Positions 21,637 through 31,001 of a DNA stretch of 34,668 bases are shown here, one piece after another. A program made the position numbers and the translations under genes. Each line of letters begins with the position of its first letter. The first letter of the stretch is position 1. The DNA is from a virus. The stretch is taken from the IMG/VR virus record IMGVR_UViG_3300021957_000147, positions 1 through 34,668 of that record; one strand, given 5' to 3'. Under the pieces are notes generated by a model that saw only the letters and a list, made by a program, of their open reading frames with translations, searched no databases and had not been told where the DNA came from.

Positions 21637-23124
21637 TTATAAGTAGCCTTTTTTTACAAGCTCTGTAGTAAGAGCAAGTGGGTCTGTAATTACAACGTTG
21701 CCCTCGTCATCTTTATCGTAATAAGGCGCCAACGCAGAAATTAACTGAGGACTCCATTGATCGTCTTTTATTAAGGAGCCTAATGTTGCCTTGCCGTCAG
21801 GTGTTGGTGCGGATTCTAATAATGAATACGTTTCTGAAAGCCACTTTCGTGCGCGGGTTTGAGTTGGCTCCTCACGGGCGCCAAAGAGTATCTGCTCCTC
21901 AATGCGTCGTTTCATTTTAGCCATTTCAGGCTCTCTAAGCTGTTGCTCCCTTGTTAGATCAGCAAACTCAGCTCCACCTCCAATCAGGCTAGATGTGTTA
22001 CTGCCGTTCTGGATTGCCTTTCGGTTGCTTTCGAGAATTGCAGCAACGCGAGATTCAAATTTCTCAACACCATTGTCGCCCTTATCATCGCCGAACTTGG
22101 CTTTTATTCTTGCCTGCTTTACTGCTGGCTTAATTGAAGGACCGACCTGCTGAATGAGGTATGCGCTTCCAGCCAGAGGCTTATCTACGTCCTGCACCTT
22201 TATATTTAACGGCTTTGAGTCAACAAATGATCTGCTTGACGTTAGTGGAGGAAAGTAAAACTGAACGTCGTCTGGATCATTTTTATTTGCTATCTCAACA
22301 AATAACTCGCCATTCAAGTTTCCTTCAGTACCAGACATCCGCGCATCGAATAAACCCTGCGATTTAACTTGATAACCACGACCCTTCCAACCTTCAGGAG
22401 CGTTAACAAAGGTCTGGTCAACCTGACGACCTACTGCAGCGGACGAGTCTATTGCCAGCTGTGTTGTAAAAGCTCTTGCAACACTATCGCTCATGACAGG
22501 GTCGAGTCCCGCCGCAACATCAGCCATATAGGCGCTTATTTCTTGCGTGCCTCTCTGATGAACATCAGAAGCAAGGGTGCCTAAATTAAAAAACCCAGAG
22601 CCTTTGTTGTCTTGATACATTCTCTCAATCTGCTCTAGCTGCTTGCTGTCATACATGCCATCAGAGTTGAGCGACAGCTCGTACAGCTGGCTTACGTTTA
22701 AGGCTGAGTTAAATCTTTTTTGTTGATTTTTTAGCGTTTGAGCTTCTGCGCTGTACTTTTCTGTCTGAGCTTCGTTTTCAGCTATTTCAGACAATCCTTT
22801 CTTGTATTCAATTGACTCGGGATTGGTAAGATCTGCTTGCTTCTGTGCAGCCAGATTAGCGTTTACCAAAGCAGCATCTGCGTTTGTCGATGCTGTGTTT
22901 GCTTGAACAGCCGCAGTATCAGCTCTTCGCCCTGCAAGCAATGCGTCGGACGTCTGCCTATCTCTCTTTATGTCTAGATCTTTGGATCTATAATCAGCAG
23001 TTGCAGCGGCAGTATCTGTTCGATACTTCATATCCTCTTCTAGCCGATCTTCCTTAAACTCTCGGTCTTTGACGCCTTCCATTAAGCCAAAGCCAGTTTT
23101 AAATCCGCTTACAAAACCCGTCAT
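21637..23124 (-). CDS. Internal virion protein, gp15-like, 495 aa
   Basis: The N-terminal third is a long, charged and Ala-rich helix (FKEDRLEEDMKYRTDTAA, TASTNADAALVNANLAAQ), followed by a mostly helical body. Place and composition match the second of the three T7-type ejection proteins (gp14, gp15, gp16), which form the channel through the cell envelope. Direct sequence similarity to T7 gp15 is not evident, so the call rests on synteny. Start ATG 23124 has only a weak ribosome site; the giant gene follows after 13 bases. Confidence 0.6.
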   Translation of the reverse strand: MTGFVSGFKTGFGLMEGVKDREFKEDRLEEDMKYRTDTAAATADYRSKDLDIKRDRQTSDALLAGRRADTAAVQANTASTNADAALVNANLAAQKQADLTNPESIEYKKGLSEIAENEAQTEKYSAEAQTLKNQQKRFNSALNVSQLYELSLNSDGMYDSKQLEQIERMYQDNKGSGFFNLGTLASDVHQRGTQEISAYMADVAAGLDPVMSDSVARAFTTQLAIDSSAAVGRQVDQTFVNAPEGWKGRGYQVKSQGLFDARMSGTEGNLNGELFVEIANKNDPDDVQFYFPPLTSSRSFVDSKPLNIKVQDVDKPLAGSAYLIQQVGPSIKPAVKQARIKAKFGDDKGDNGVEKFESRVAAILESNRKAIQNGSNTSSLIGGGAEFADLTREQQLREPEMAKMKRRIEEQILFGAREEPTQTRARKWLSETYSLLESAPTPDGKATLGSLIKDDQWSPQLISALAPYYDKDDEGNVVITDPLALTTELVKKGYL

Positions 23125-23133
23125 GATAATTAC

Positions 23134-23727
23134 CTAGTCGAATAATTTGTTAATTAAATAGGCTACGCCAAGACCGATAGCCACGGGAGTTGCAAGAGCT
23201 GCAAGCTGTGCCATTGGTGCTGCTGCAGTACTGGCTGCTGCTGCACCCTCAACAGCAACCGCTGCTTCTCCGGCGACTGCCGCCCCCTCAACTGCTGCTG
23301 CACCCTCTGCCACAGTAGCTGCAGTCTGACCTGCTGCCGCAGCATCCGTAACGACCGCTGCATCTTTAAGAGCCGCTGCATCTTTAGCGGCGTTTAGCCC
23401 TTCAATACCTTTTATTGTTTCGCCACCGGTCGGTGTGAATTGAATGCCTCCTGAGAGCTTTCCTCTACTTAGAGTCCCCGCATCCCCAAGCAAGGTATTT
23501 GCGTTTTTTATTGCAGACCCTGCCTCGGACGATAATGCCCTTGCGCTTGTCGCCCCAGATATTCCTCCGATGCCCGCGCCAGTTCCTAGAACCTGAGATT
23601 CTGCCGCCTTTTCTTGCGCCCCTAAAGCAAGCCGCTGTTGGTCTTCAACGGACTCAGCTCTAGAAACCGCGCCAAAGCCACGCGTAGCGAGGTCACGCTG
23701 CCTTTGCCCTACTGCAATCATTGTCAT
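23134..23727 (-). CDS. Ala-rich virion or ejection protein, 197 aa
   Basis: The ATG at 23727 overlaps the upstream stop (ATGA) and has AAGGAG. About a third of residues are Ala; a long Ala/Val/Gly repeat (about 110-180) leads to a hydrophobic C-terminal end (ATPVAIGLGVAYLINKLF) that could insert into a membrane. Among ejection protein genes, it is probably a structural or ejected component. No named family is recognised. Confidence 0.55.
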   Translation of the reverse strand: MTMIAVGQRQRDLATRGFGAVSRAESVEDQQRLALGAQEKAAESQVLGTGAGIGGISGATSARALSSEAGSAIKNANTLLGDAGTLSRGKLSGGIQFTPTGGETIKGIEGLNAAKDAAALKDAAVVTDAAAAGQTAATVAEGAAAVEGAAVAGEAAVAVEGAAAASTAAAPMAQLAALATPVAIGLGVAYLINKLFD

Positions 23728-24353
23728 TGACCAGTACTCCTTGCTTTTTGCGCTATGCCGGACAGTGAACCAGACAAGATTGAAGTGCGACGGTCCGCAT
23801 CTCTTAGTCTTGTGTCATTAAGACCGCCAACCAAGCCGCCCACAGCCATTGTGCTGTTAGCAACATTGCTTGTTCCCTGAAGACCCATACGACCCATGTT
23901 TCTATTTGACTGTCCCTGAACGTTGGTTACGGCAGTCCCCATATTTGCTCGAGTTCTTTCTAGATCACCAGCTAAAGACTTCGTTCCGGTTGCAGTTATT
24001 TGTCCCGCCATAAAATCCTCAATGGGCGCAAACCTTGTGTTGTAGTCTTCTGTCTGCGCTCTAATCAGGTCCGCATACAGCTGATCTCCAGGATTGTCTT
24101 CAGGGTCCATGTAGCTGTATCTGTTTGGATTGATTCGGGCGTAAGGGTTGCTGCCGCTATAAGAAGTCATGCCGCCAAAATTAGGCGCGAATGGGTTAAT
24201 CCCTTGACTTCCCTGATACCGACCACGACCACCAACCTGCTGCTGCTGTGGGGGTAGCGCCATGGCGTCAGGTGTTCCAGATGACGAGTAGAAATTACTC
24301 ACCTGCTGCCTAACCTCAGGGTTTAACATTGCTAGGTATGAATCAAAGTCCAT
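23724..24353 (-). CDS. Virion or ejection protein with Gly/Asn/Gln-rich start, 209 aa
   Basis: The ATG at 24353 overlaps the upstream stop (TAATG) after GAGG. A low-complexity first half (PPQQQQVGGRGRYQG, INPFAPNFGGM) is followed by a helical second half with ERTRANMGTAV and NSTMAVGGLVGGL. It shares style with its gp14-like neighbour and is likely to be packed in the virion. No enzyme motif is seen. Confidence 0.55.
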   Translation of the reverse strand: MDFDSYLAMLNPEVRQQVSNFYSSSGTPDAMALPPQQQQVGGRGRYQGSQGINPFAPNFGGMTSYSGSNPYARINPNRYSYMDPEDNPGDQLYADLIRAQTEDYNTRFAPIEDFMAGQITATGTKSLAGDLERTRANMGTAVTNVQGQSNRNMGRMGLQGTSNVANSTMAVGGLVGGLNDTRLRDADRRTSILSGSLSGIAQKARSTGQ

Positions 24354-24922
24354 TAGCCTCTACCTCCCAAGCCATATCCAGAGGCAGCAACACCAACGCC
24401 AGTACCCGCGATACTCGCCAAGCTTTGAGATCGCGCAAAATCCCTTTGTGCAGCTGAGCCTGCTCTATCTAAACTGTTTTGCATCCGATCGATGTTTCCA
24501 GTAATAGCTTGAGTTTGCAGTCCCTGCCCCATAGCGATTACATTACCAAGACCTTGATAGGCTGCGTCTGTGTAGCCTAGACCTGCGTCAGAACCAGCAA
24601 GACCCATGCCCCTAGCCTGAGCTTCTCGCAGAGCGTTCGACTCCCCCTTGGCTCTTCCTGATGTGGGGTCTAAGCCCATGTTGAACTGAGCGCCGCGCAT
24701 ATCGTTGAAGCCTTGCTCATAGATAGCTGACGTTTGGTTTTGAGCGGACGCCATTGCGGCATCGGCTGCACCGTCAGCAAACATAGCTTTGGTGTCGTCA
24801 ATAAACATATTTTCAAGCGGGACAAAAACTTCCCCGTAGCGCTGTAAAGCATTAGCCGCTTGTTGTGCTAACGCCTCTTTGCTTTCTAGTTCTTTTGGAT
24901 CGCTTCCGCCACCACCACACAT
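24353..24922 (-). CDS. Internal virion protein, gp14-like, 189 aa
   Basis: The protein starts MCGGGGSDPKE, the Cys-Gly-run opening found in many gp14-like internal virion proteins of T7-like phages, followed by Ala-rich helices and small Gly-rich turns to the end (GTGVGVAASGYGLGGRG). In T7 gp14 is ejected first and forms the outer-membrane pore. Order here is GNAT protein, this protein, two short proteins, gp15-like, giant. GAGG precedes the ATG at 24922. Confidence 0.65.
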   Translation of the reverse strand: MCGGGGSDPKELESKEALAQQAANALQRYGEVFVPLENMFIDDTKAMFADGAADAAMASAQNQTSAIYEQGFNDMRGAQFNMGLDPTSGRAKGESNALREAQARGMGLAGSDAGLGYTDAAYQGLGNVIAMGQGLQTQAITGNIDRMQNSLDRAGSAAQRDFARSQSLASIAGTGVGVAASGYGLGGRG

Positions 24923-24925
24923 AGG

Positions 24926-25390
24926 CTAAACCTCGTTCTTTAATAAAACCCCGACCCTCTTGAAGCCGTGGCACTCTAGTAATCCCTGATAACCGTCCCC
25001 TGCTATGCCGGACGTTATTCCAACTGAAATTTCTACGACCTCTTTAGACTCAGCCCATAGGCAGAATGAAGAGATCATCTTGCTGATAGCGCTTCCTATT
25101 CCTTTTCTGCGATCTTCCCTAAACACCATCACCAACTCCTGAGCTATCTTTTTATCGGAGAAGAAGTACTCAACTACATTCCCCAAAAAGAAACCGATCA
25201 CCTCCCCGTCTTCTTCCGCCACTAGCATAAAAGTATCAGATGAAGGATTAGATCCTCCTCGGACAAAAGCAAATGCCTTGCCCTCTGACCAGCCACAGTT
25301 CTTATAGTTGCTGTTCTCTTGAAACCACCTGCCAAGACTGTTGATCTGCGGAAAGTCTTCTGGTGTAGGATCACGGACAACAATAGCCAC
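24926..25390 (-). CDS. GNAT-family acetyltransferase, 154 aa
   Basis: A GNAT fold is visible: strand MLVAEEDGEVIGFFLG (motif D), then ELVMVFREDRRKGIGSAI with the acetyl-CoA loop R-x-x-G-x-G, then ISVGITSG, then YQGLLECHGFKRVGVLL (motif B). The start is a GTG at 25390 with a weak upstream AAGG. Target unknown. In T7 the gene before gp14 (gp13) is also linked to an acetyltransferase-like domain, so this copy is probably its positional equivalent. Confidence 0.8.
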   Translation of the reverse strand: MAIVVRDPTPEDFPQINSLGRWFQENSNYKNCGWSEGKAFAFVRGGSNPSSDTFMLVAEEDGEVIGFFLGNVVEYFFSDKKIAQELVMVFREDRRKGIGSAISKMISSFCLWAESKEVVEISVGITSGIAGDGYQGLLECHGFKRVGVLLKNEV

Positions 25391-25536
25391 TAAAGACTGC
25401 CTTTAAGTTTTTTGATTTTTTAGCTATATTCGTGTGAGGACGAGTAGCTAGTTCGGGGTGAGATGTTCCGGAAGTCGGAGTCCCGCTCTACCAATATGAT
25501 ACTTTAAAATCAAGTAAAATACTAAAAATATGCCTA
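25391..25536. other. Non-coding gap with a tRNA-like fragment
   Basis: The gap holds no open frame of note. On the minus strand a segment around 25463-25498 reads TTGGTAGAGC, then a possible anticodon arm with loop CTCCGAC (anticodon CCG, Arg), but no matching D-stem 5' half, T arm or acceptor stem is found, so it cannot be a working tRNA. The surrounding A/T-rich bases (25500-25535) could hold a promoter for the ejection genes; none is convincing. Confidence 0.35.
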
Positions 25537-25884
25537 TTAACTCTTGGGGTTAGAATCTTTTACGCTTTTTATAAACGAGTAAAAAGTGCCAGATTTATCT
25601 AGGGTGCCTGCATCGATGTCATGCCATAACCTATCAAGCTGATCTTCTATACCCCCGTACTCGCTCTGCCTTGCTTGGCTCCAAGTCAGGTCAGGCGAAC
25701 CCTCAGCCACACCCATGACCATCTCAAGTTCTTCAACGTAAACGTACCTTCTGGTCTGAGTGCGGTGATTTACAATTTCCCCGCTGTCTGTATACGCGTA
25801 CCAATTGTCGCCTTCGCCCTTGAGTCCTTGAGGACCAAAAAGGACGGTCTCATTTTCGTGATCCCACTGGACGTACAGCTTCAT
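25537..25884 (-). CDS. Hypothetical late protein after the fibre gene, 115 aa
   Basis: The ATG at 25884 overlaps the fibre-gene stop (TAATG) with GGAG inside that gene. The sequence begins MKLYVQWDHENETVLFGPQGLKG, a beta-rich start reminiscent of short fibre-associated or fibre-assembly proteins, and ends with a Ser/Lys-rich tail. The family is not recognised; the position right after a fibre gene suggests a chaperone or fibre cap. Confidence 0.55.
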   Translation of the reverse strand: MKLYVQWDHENETVLFGPQGLKGEGDNWYAYTDSGEIVNHRTQTRRYVYVEELEMVMGVAEGSPDLTWSQARQSEYGGIEDQLDRLWHDIDAGTLDKSGTFYSFIKSVKDSNPKS

Positions 25885-28800
25885 TATCTTGCTCCCATAA
25901 TAAATCCGGAGACTTCATGGATGTAATCAGCCGACGTTGAGTTGTCACCGCTACCTATTCCGCTGCTGCCTGTCCGAGTAACCTCGAGCTTCATGTTGAC
26001 CGCACCAAGGGTCTTATTAGATAGCGAGCCGCTAAGAGCGAATTGCGCGTACAGGTTTGTGTTCGCCTTGAACCGTGTTTCACCGACTAGCTGATACGCG
26101 CTGCTAGAAGTTGCTGATACGGTGTTTCCTACCGCAAAAGCCGACCCTGAGCCTAGCGTGTACTGAACGTTTGTAAGATTGCTGGATGACTGATAATTGA
26201 CGCTTGTTACTGTGTGTGTTTTACCTGTCGCAGTCACTGTCTGACCCGCTGTAACCAAGTTGGTTTTGTTACCAGAAAAACTTGCAACGTAGACTCCGTA
26301 CTGAGTAAAGACGCTAGAAACCGACCCCAAGGATTGGTTCCCGCCAGCTAAGTCCTGCATGTACATTTTAAATGAATACGTCTTACTACTAGTCGAGTCA
26401 TACCAGCCGGTAATCGAAGCAAAAGGCTTATGCCCGTTTGTTGCGTGGGTTGTAGCGGGGAGCTGCTGAGTAACAACTACGATCGTACCGCCGCCTTGTG
26501 CCGTATTTCCTCTGAACAACTTCGTAGCAGTTGACCTAAACGGCTGGAGTACTGCAACGTCTCCAGTCATGTTGTCCGCGTAGACGGTTGTGCCGCTCAT
26601 TACTGTGGCGTTAATAGAGCCAGCTGTTATTTGACTAGCATTGATCGCGTTTACGACCAGCTCACCATTAGAGTTTGCACTCAGGGTTGCTCCGTCAATA
26701 TTTAACCTAGACGTGGATACTGTTCCTGCAGTTATCTTGTCTGCGGATAGACTGGATATTTTTGCATTATCGATAGCTGCGTTTGCTATCTTGGCGTTGA
26801 CGATTGCACCGTTCTTGATAAACGCATCCGCCATGTAAACACCTGCGGGGACTGCTACCCCATTCAGCGTTGTTGCGGTTGCCTGAACAATGAACGGTAC
26901 TGTTGCCGCCGTGGTGTCACTCCCGCCTCGCATGATTGCGAAACGGTCAGCGTTTACATAGAACTCACTAATATTGTTTCCCGAAGATGTAGTCGTGTTC
27001 GCTAAACCAAACCCAGCAACCGCTCCGTTAGCGTCAATTTTGACTGTGTACTGCCCTTCAAGCGTGCCTAGTGCAGATGCATTTGCAGTGAACTGCTGTT
27101 CAACGGTCACGCCGGTGCCGCCTGCATTGTCTAATCTGGCTGTCAGCCCGTTTACTGTGCTCGCTGCCGCTGTAGCCGAACCATCTGCTGCGGTAGCCGA
27201 GGTGGCTGCGTTAGAGGCAAAAGTAGATGCTTCTCCAGCCCTAGTGGTCGCCGTATTTGCTTGAGTAGTCGCAGTAGAAGCCGATTGCCCAGCAGCTGTT
27301 TCGCTTGCTGCTGCAGTGGTGGCGCTCGTAGAGGCAGCTCCAGCACTGTTCGCCGCGTTAGTCGCGCTGGTACTCGCAGCAGTCTGACTTGCAGATGCAG
27401 CGCTTGCCGATGTGCCCGCAGCACTTGCCTGAGTTGAGGCTGTCTGAGCGCTGGTATTCGCTGCGCTCGCACTGTTGCCCGCTGCCGTAGCTGAATTCGC
27501 AGCATTAGTTGCACTGGTCGAGGCAGAGGAGGCTGACCCTGACGCGTTCGTTTCGCTAGACGCAGCGTTGGTTTCTGCGGTTTCTGCACCACTTCTAGCT
27601 GTCTGGGCATCAATTCTGTCCGTGCTTGCTGCGCTTGCGCTTTGTCCTGCAGCAGTCTGACTTGCGCTTGCTGCGTTTGCGCTGGTAAGAGCTGCACTGG
27701 CAGAGCTTGCTGCATTAGTCTCTGCACTTTCCGCATTGGTCTCAGCTGTTTCAGCTGCGCTTTGTGCCGCAACAGCTGCGAGTCTAGAGTTCTGGCTGGC
27801 GGTAGATGATGTGCCTGCGGCAGTGGCTGAGGTAGCCGCGTTTGTTGCGCTAGTGGCGGCTGCGCCTGCACTGTTCCCTGCCGCTGTCGCAGAATTAGCT
27901 GCCGTTGTGGAAGATGTAGATGCAGTCGATGCCGATCCAGCCGCGCTTGTGGCACTGGCTACTGCGTTAGTCTCTGCAGTCTCAGCATTAGACTCGGCTG
28001 TCTCTGCGGCGAGCTGAGCAGCTTGGGAAGCAGATGCTCCTGTACCCGCCTGCGTAGCGTATGTGTTGGCGTCGGTGGCGCTCGTGGCTGCGGCTGTTGC
28101 TGAGTTCCCAGAAGCCGTGGCAGAGTTAGCTGCTGTCGTTGCAGATGTTGATGCGCTTGAGGCAGAACCCGCTGCGTTAGTCGCACTTGATGCGGCATTT
28201 GTTTCAGAAGTCTCAGCGTTGGATTCTGCTGTTTCGGCTGCCAACCTAGAGCTTTGGCTTGCACTAGCCGCGGTTCCAGCATTGGTAGCGAAAGTTGACG
28301 CGTTGCTTTCGCTGGTTGCTGCTGCACTGGCGCTATTCCCTGCAGCTGTAGCTGAGTTTGCCGCAGCTGTCTGAGAGTTTGTAGCTGAGGCTGCTGAACC
28401 TGCTGCGCCTGTAGCCGATGTAGATGCTGCCGTCTGAGCGGTCTCTGCAGCACTTTGAGCGGTTTCAGCGTTAGTCTCCGCTGTCTCGGCATTACTTTCA
28501 GCAGTTTCAGCATTAGATTGAGCTAAAAGAGCTGCGGCTTGTGCTGCTATTGCACTAGTAGAGGCACCTATCGCTGCTGTCTGCGCAGATACTGCAGCTG
28601 CAGACGCTCCCAACGCTGCCGCTTCTGCTGCTATCGCTGCACTTTCGCTGGCTGCTGCTGCCGCTGCACTTGTGGCTGCGGCTACAGTATTACCGAACGT
28701 TGTCTCTAGGGCAGCAATATCATCGTCATAGCCTTGCAGCTGCGTTGTTAGGTCTTGCGCTAACTGCGAGCTGGTAATCGCATCCTCTAAAGTCTCTAGA

Positions 28801-29342
28801 ATAAACTCTACGTCCGGAGCGGTTTGACCTCGAGTTCCGCTGGAGGAGTTAAACGGTCCTCTAATTCCGTTCTCGTTTACTGCCCTGACCCAATAGTAGT
28901 AGTCCGCACCTGAGCCTACAAAGTCTGAGTAGATCCCTGTCAGTCCACTGACTTGGGCAGCTAAATTCGCATCGGCGATAACATCTGACGTGTGCCTATA
29001 TACTTCAGTATAAGCGTGCCCACGATACGCCTCTAGATTCCATGTAAGCAGTATGTTCTCAAAGGCACCGCTGGCTGCTAAGGAGGTCGGTGCTGGTGGG
29101 GTATCGTAATCAGCAATATCAGATATCGGGGCTAGATCGGAAGAGCCACCAGAGAATATGCTCGAGCCTGCTGAAAGCTTAACTACCCCAATGTCCAGCA
29201 GATCTCTTGCTGTAATGGCGCGATCCAATGGGTTGCCCGAGTACCCGCAAAGCACATCAAGATTATTCTTGACGGTCTCTCCAAATCTTTTGTCTTGTCC
29301 CGACCACTTGGGTGGGACCGGCATGTTTGCTTTACTGGGCAC
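25884..29342 (-). CDS. J-like tail fibre with FN3 domain and Ala/Ser repeats, 1152 aa
   Basis: The GTG at 29342 follows GGAGGAG. Domains in order: a short N-terminal attachment part (1-80); a fibronectin type III domain (about 82-172: PPAPTSLAA, WNLEAYRGHAYTEVYR, YYYWVRAVNENG); an Ala/Ser/Thr/Asn shaft from about 210 to 730 like phage tail-fibre repeats; then a lambda J-like segment from about 745 (GQYTVKIDANGAVAGFGL, SEFYVNADRFAIM, YMADAFIKNGAI), as in DUF1983-type tips; then a beta-rich C-terminal receptor-binding part. It should be the host-recognition fibre. Confidence 0.85.
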   Translation of the reverse strand: MPSKANMPVPPKWSGQDKRFGETVKNNLDVLCGYSGNPLDRAITARDLLDIGVVKLSAGSSIFSGGSSDLAPISDIADYDTPPAPTSLAASGAFENILLTWNLEAYRGHAYTEVYRHTSDVIADANLAAQVSGLTGIYSDFVGSGADYYYWVRAVNENGIRGPFNSSSGTRGQTAPDVEFILETLEDAITSSQLAQDLTTQLQGYDDDIAALETTFGNTVAAATSAAAAAASESAAIAAEAAALGASAAAVSAQTAAIGASTSAIAAQAAALLAQSNAETAESNAETAETNAETAQSAAETAQTAASTSATGAAGSAASATNSQTAAANSATAAGNSASAAATSESNASTFATNAGTAASASQSSRLAAETAESNAETSETNAASSATNAAGSASSASTSATTAANSATASGNSATAAATSATDANTYATQAGTGASASQAAQLAAETAESNAETAETNAVASATSAAGSASTASTSSTTAANSATAAGNSAGAAATSATNAATSATAAGTSSTASQNSRLAAVAAQSAAETAETNAESAETNAASSASAALTSANAASASQTAAGQSASAASTDRIDAQTARSGAETAETNAASSETNASGSASSASTSATNAANSATAAGNSASAANTSAQTASTQASAAGTSASAASASQTAASTSATNAANSAGAASTSATTAAASETAAGQSASTATTQANTATTRAGEASTFASNAATSATAADGSATAAASTVNGLTARLDNAGGTGVTVEQQFTANASALGTLEGQYTVKIDANGAVAGFGLANTTTSSGNNISEFYVNADRFAIMRGGSDTTAATVPFIVQATATTLNGVAVPAGVYMADAFIKNGAIVNAKIANAAIDNAKISSLSADKITAGTVSTSRLNIDGATLSANSNGELVVNAINASQITAGSINATVMSGTTVYADNMTGDVAVLQPFRSTATKLFRGNTAQGGGTIVVVTQQLPATTHATNGHKPFASITGWYDSTSSKTYSFKMYMQDLAGGNQSLGSVSSVFTQYGVYVASFSGNKTNLVTAGQTVTATGKTHTVTSVNYQSSSNLTNVQYTLGSGSAFAVGNTVSATSSSAYQLVGETRFKANTNLYAQFALSGSLSNKTLGAVNMKLEVTRTGSSGIGSGDNSTSADYIHEVSGFIMGAR
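27783..28475 (-). repeat. 231-bp (77-residue) super-repeats in the fibre shaft
   Basis: The motif LAAETAES-type unit starts at residue 367 (base 28244), 444 (28013) and 521 (27782), giving exact 231-bp steps. A less exact copy precedes them. Each unit has the order LAAETAES, TNAA, AANSATA-GNS, then a SQ-containing end. Seventy-seven is eleven heptads, so insertion or loss of a unit keeps the coiled-fibre register. Confidence 0.8.
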
Positions 29343-30984
29343 CGATCTCCTCCGAACTTTCGTAAACGCATACCTCGTTAATTGGAACGGAGCCTGAAAG
29401 CTCTATCTCAAACTCGTTAGCTTTGTAGCCGCTAGGCAGCCGGAAAGAATTACTATCTGTCACAGTCTGTGTATGTTGCAGTACACCGTCAGCGTATAAC
29501 TTCATAGTGGGATTAGGGGAGTAGCTATCGCACTGTACTTTAGCTACTGCAGGGTTGATCGGTCTTGGGGTGTAAAATTTCTTTCCCCGCCAAACGAAAT
29601 TTGATGCGGCACTGTCTTCTGCAAACCTAACCAAACTCCCTGCCACGACAAGGTATAACTGATCCGCCTCGAGGTCGTTAAATCCTGCTGTAGCGTGAAA
29701 GTCTAGCTTGACGAATGAATTCTTGCCGCCTCTCGGGTCAAAGATGAACCCCTTGCTCTCGGTACTGTTACTGTAAAAGGCGACGTAGTGTCCCTCCCAC
29801 TGGAAAGCAACAATAGATGTGGGACTGTACTCTTGCCACTGATCTCGAGTAAGTGTCTGATCCGTAACAAGGTTCAATCCGTTGTCGTTAGCCATCACCA
29901 ATCCATCGGGAGATGAATACATAACGAACTCGCCCATATCTACTACCGATCGCTTGGCGACACAGGACAAAGAGCTATCGACCTCCATCATACTCATCGA
30001 CGACGGATCTAGACCTTGAATGATTGCTGGCTTTTCTTTTGTCAGGACAAGAAGACCCGTGTTTAGTGGCGCCAATGCAACGATGTCCGACTTCACTGTT
30101 AGCTTGTACTCGTCGGGGTAGGCATGAGGCTGAAACGCTTCACTGAATGACACTGTCTGACCGGAGAATCCAGCAAGAATACCGTTAGGCAAAGACACCA
30201 GCCCCAGAAGCGGACCCTCAGGGTGATCGGCGCTGTTGTCGTCAGCCGGTGCGTCGAACGTGGCTGTCGGTATCTCTTCCCCCAGATTCGCGTCCGTACC
30301 GGAATCTGTAAACGTATCTGTTGCAATCGCAACGTCTGCAACAAATCGATAAGTGCCTCCGGCGTCTGTTCGATATACTCGCTTCTTCAGCAGGTTGTAG
30401 TTGCCGGAAGGGTTTGGTGGAAAGTCTAGTGTCACCGCTTGATCTGTATGCACATCCACGACTTGAGCAGCTTCAGCATCACAGTTGACGCCCTCTTCTC
30501 CGTAGTAAGAAACGTACGTAAAAATGTACGACCTTGATTGCGGCACTTCTGTGTCTACGTTCGCCGATACCGAAGGTGTTAGCGTTACCGATGTAAGATC
30601 TTCTGGCTTAGGAATTCCTAGCCTGTAGTACTGACTGCTTCCTATTATCTGTGCAGTAGTCATCTGCGGGAAACCTGAAGATCCGCCAAACCCTGTGATA
30701 TAGATTCTCTCGTGAGGGTCTTCTGCTATCGGTGATCTCACGATATCCAGCTCTGCGTTACTCGCAATCCAGACGGAAGAGCTGTGCTTGAAGATGCTCT
30801 TTGTTGCGCCAGAGATCGTCCCTGTAGCAAACGAAACCGAGCTGGCAAGGTTGCCCTTCCAAGGCTCTAGCCGACCAGAATCAAGACGACAGTTAGTAGC
30901 AACCTGAGCCATATCTTCGGGTAATAATCGGGCGTAAACTTTCGGCGCCTGACCACTAAATGTTTGTAACTTAAATCCCGTCAT
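29332..30984 (-). CDS. Beta-propeller-like tail or neck protein, 550 aa
   Basis: The ATG at 30984 is preceded by GGGAGC. The protein is nearly all beta: repeated short strands with DGLVMAN, WEGHYVAFYS, GFIFDPRGG and LYLVVAGSLVRF segments, as in blade-type propeller proteins of podovirus tails (P22 gp10-like hub or T7 nozzle). The start GFKLQTFSGQAPKVYARLL resembles such proteins of marine podoviruses, which open with a line about tail or stabilisation. Position before the fibre fits a tail nozzle or hub that holds it. Confidence 0.6.
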   Translation of the reverse strand: MTGFKLQTFSGQAPKVYARLLPEDMAQVATNCRLDSGRLEPWKGNLASSVSFATGTISGATKSIFKHSSSVWIASNAELDIVRSPIAEDPHERIYITGFGGSSGFPQMTTAQIIGSSQYYRLGIPKPEDLTSVTLTPSVSANVDTEVPQSRSYIFTYVSYYGEEGVNCDAEAAQVVDVHTDQAVTLDFPPNPSGNYNLLKKRVYRTDAGGTYRFVADVAIATDTFTDSGTDANLGEEIPTATFDAPADDNSADHPEGPLLGLVSLPNGILAGFSGQTVSFSEAFQPHAYPDEYKLTVKSDIVALAPLNTGLLVLTKEKPAIIQGLDPSSMSMMEVDSSLSCVAKRSVVDMGEFVMYSSPDGLVMANDNGLNLVTDQTLTRDQWQEYSPTSIVAFQWEGHYVAFYSNSTESKGFIFDPRGGKNSFVKLDFHATAGFNDLEADQLYLVVAGSLVRFAEDSAASNFVWRGKKFYTPRPINPAVAKVQCDSYSPNPTMKLYADGVLQHTQTVTDSNSFRLPSGYKANEFEIELSGSVPINEVCVYESSEEIGAQ

Positions 30985-31001
30985 CTTGGTTTAGCTCCCG
31001 C

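Noticed and set aside
27152-28513. Long open frames on both strands across the fibre shaft
   Set aside because: They are shadows of the repetitive Ala/Ser codons of the fibre gene; they lack ribosome sites and have Gln/Arg/Leu-only composition.
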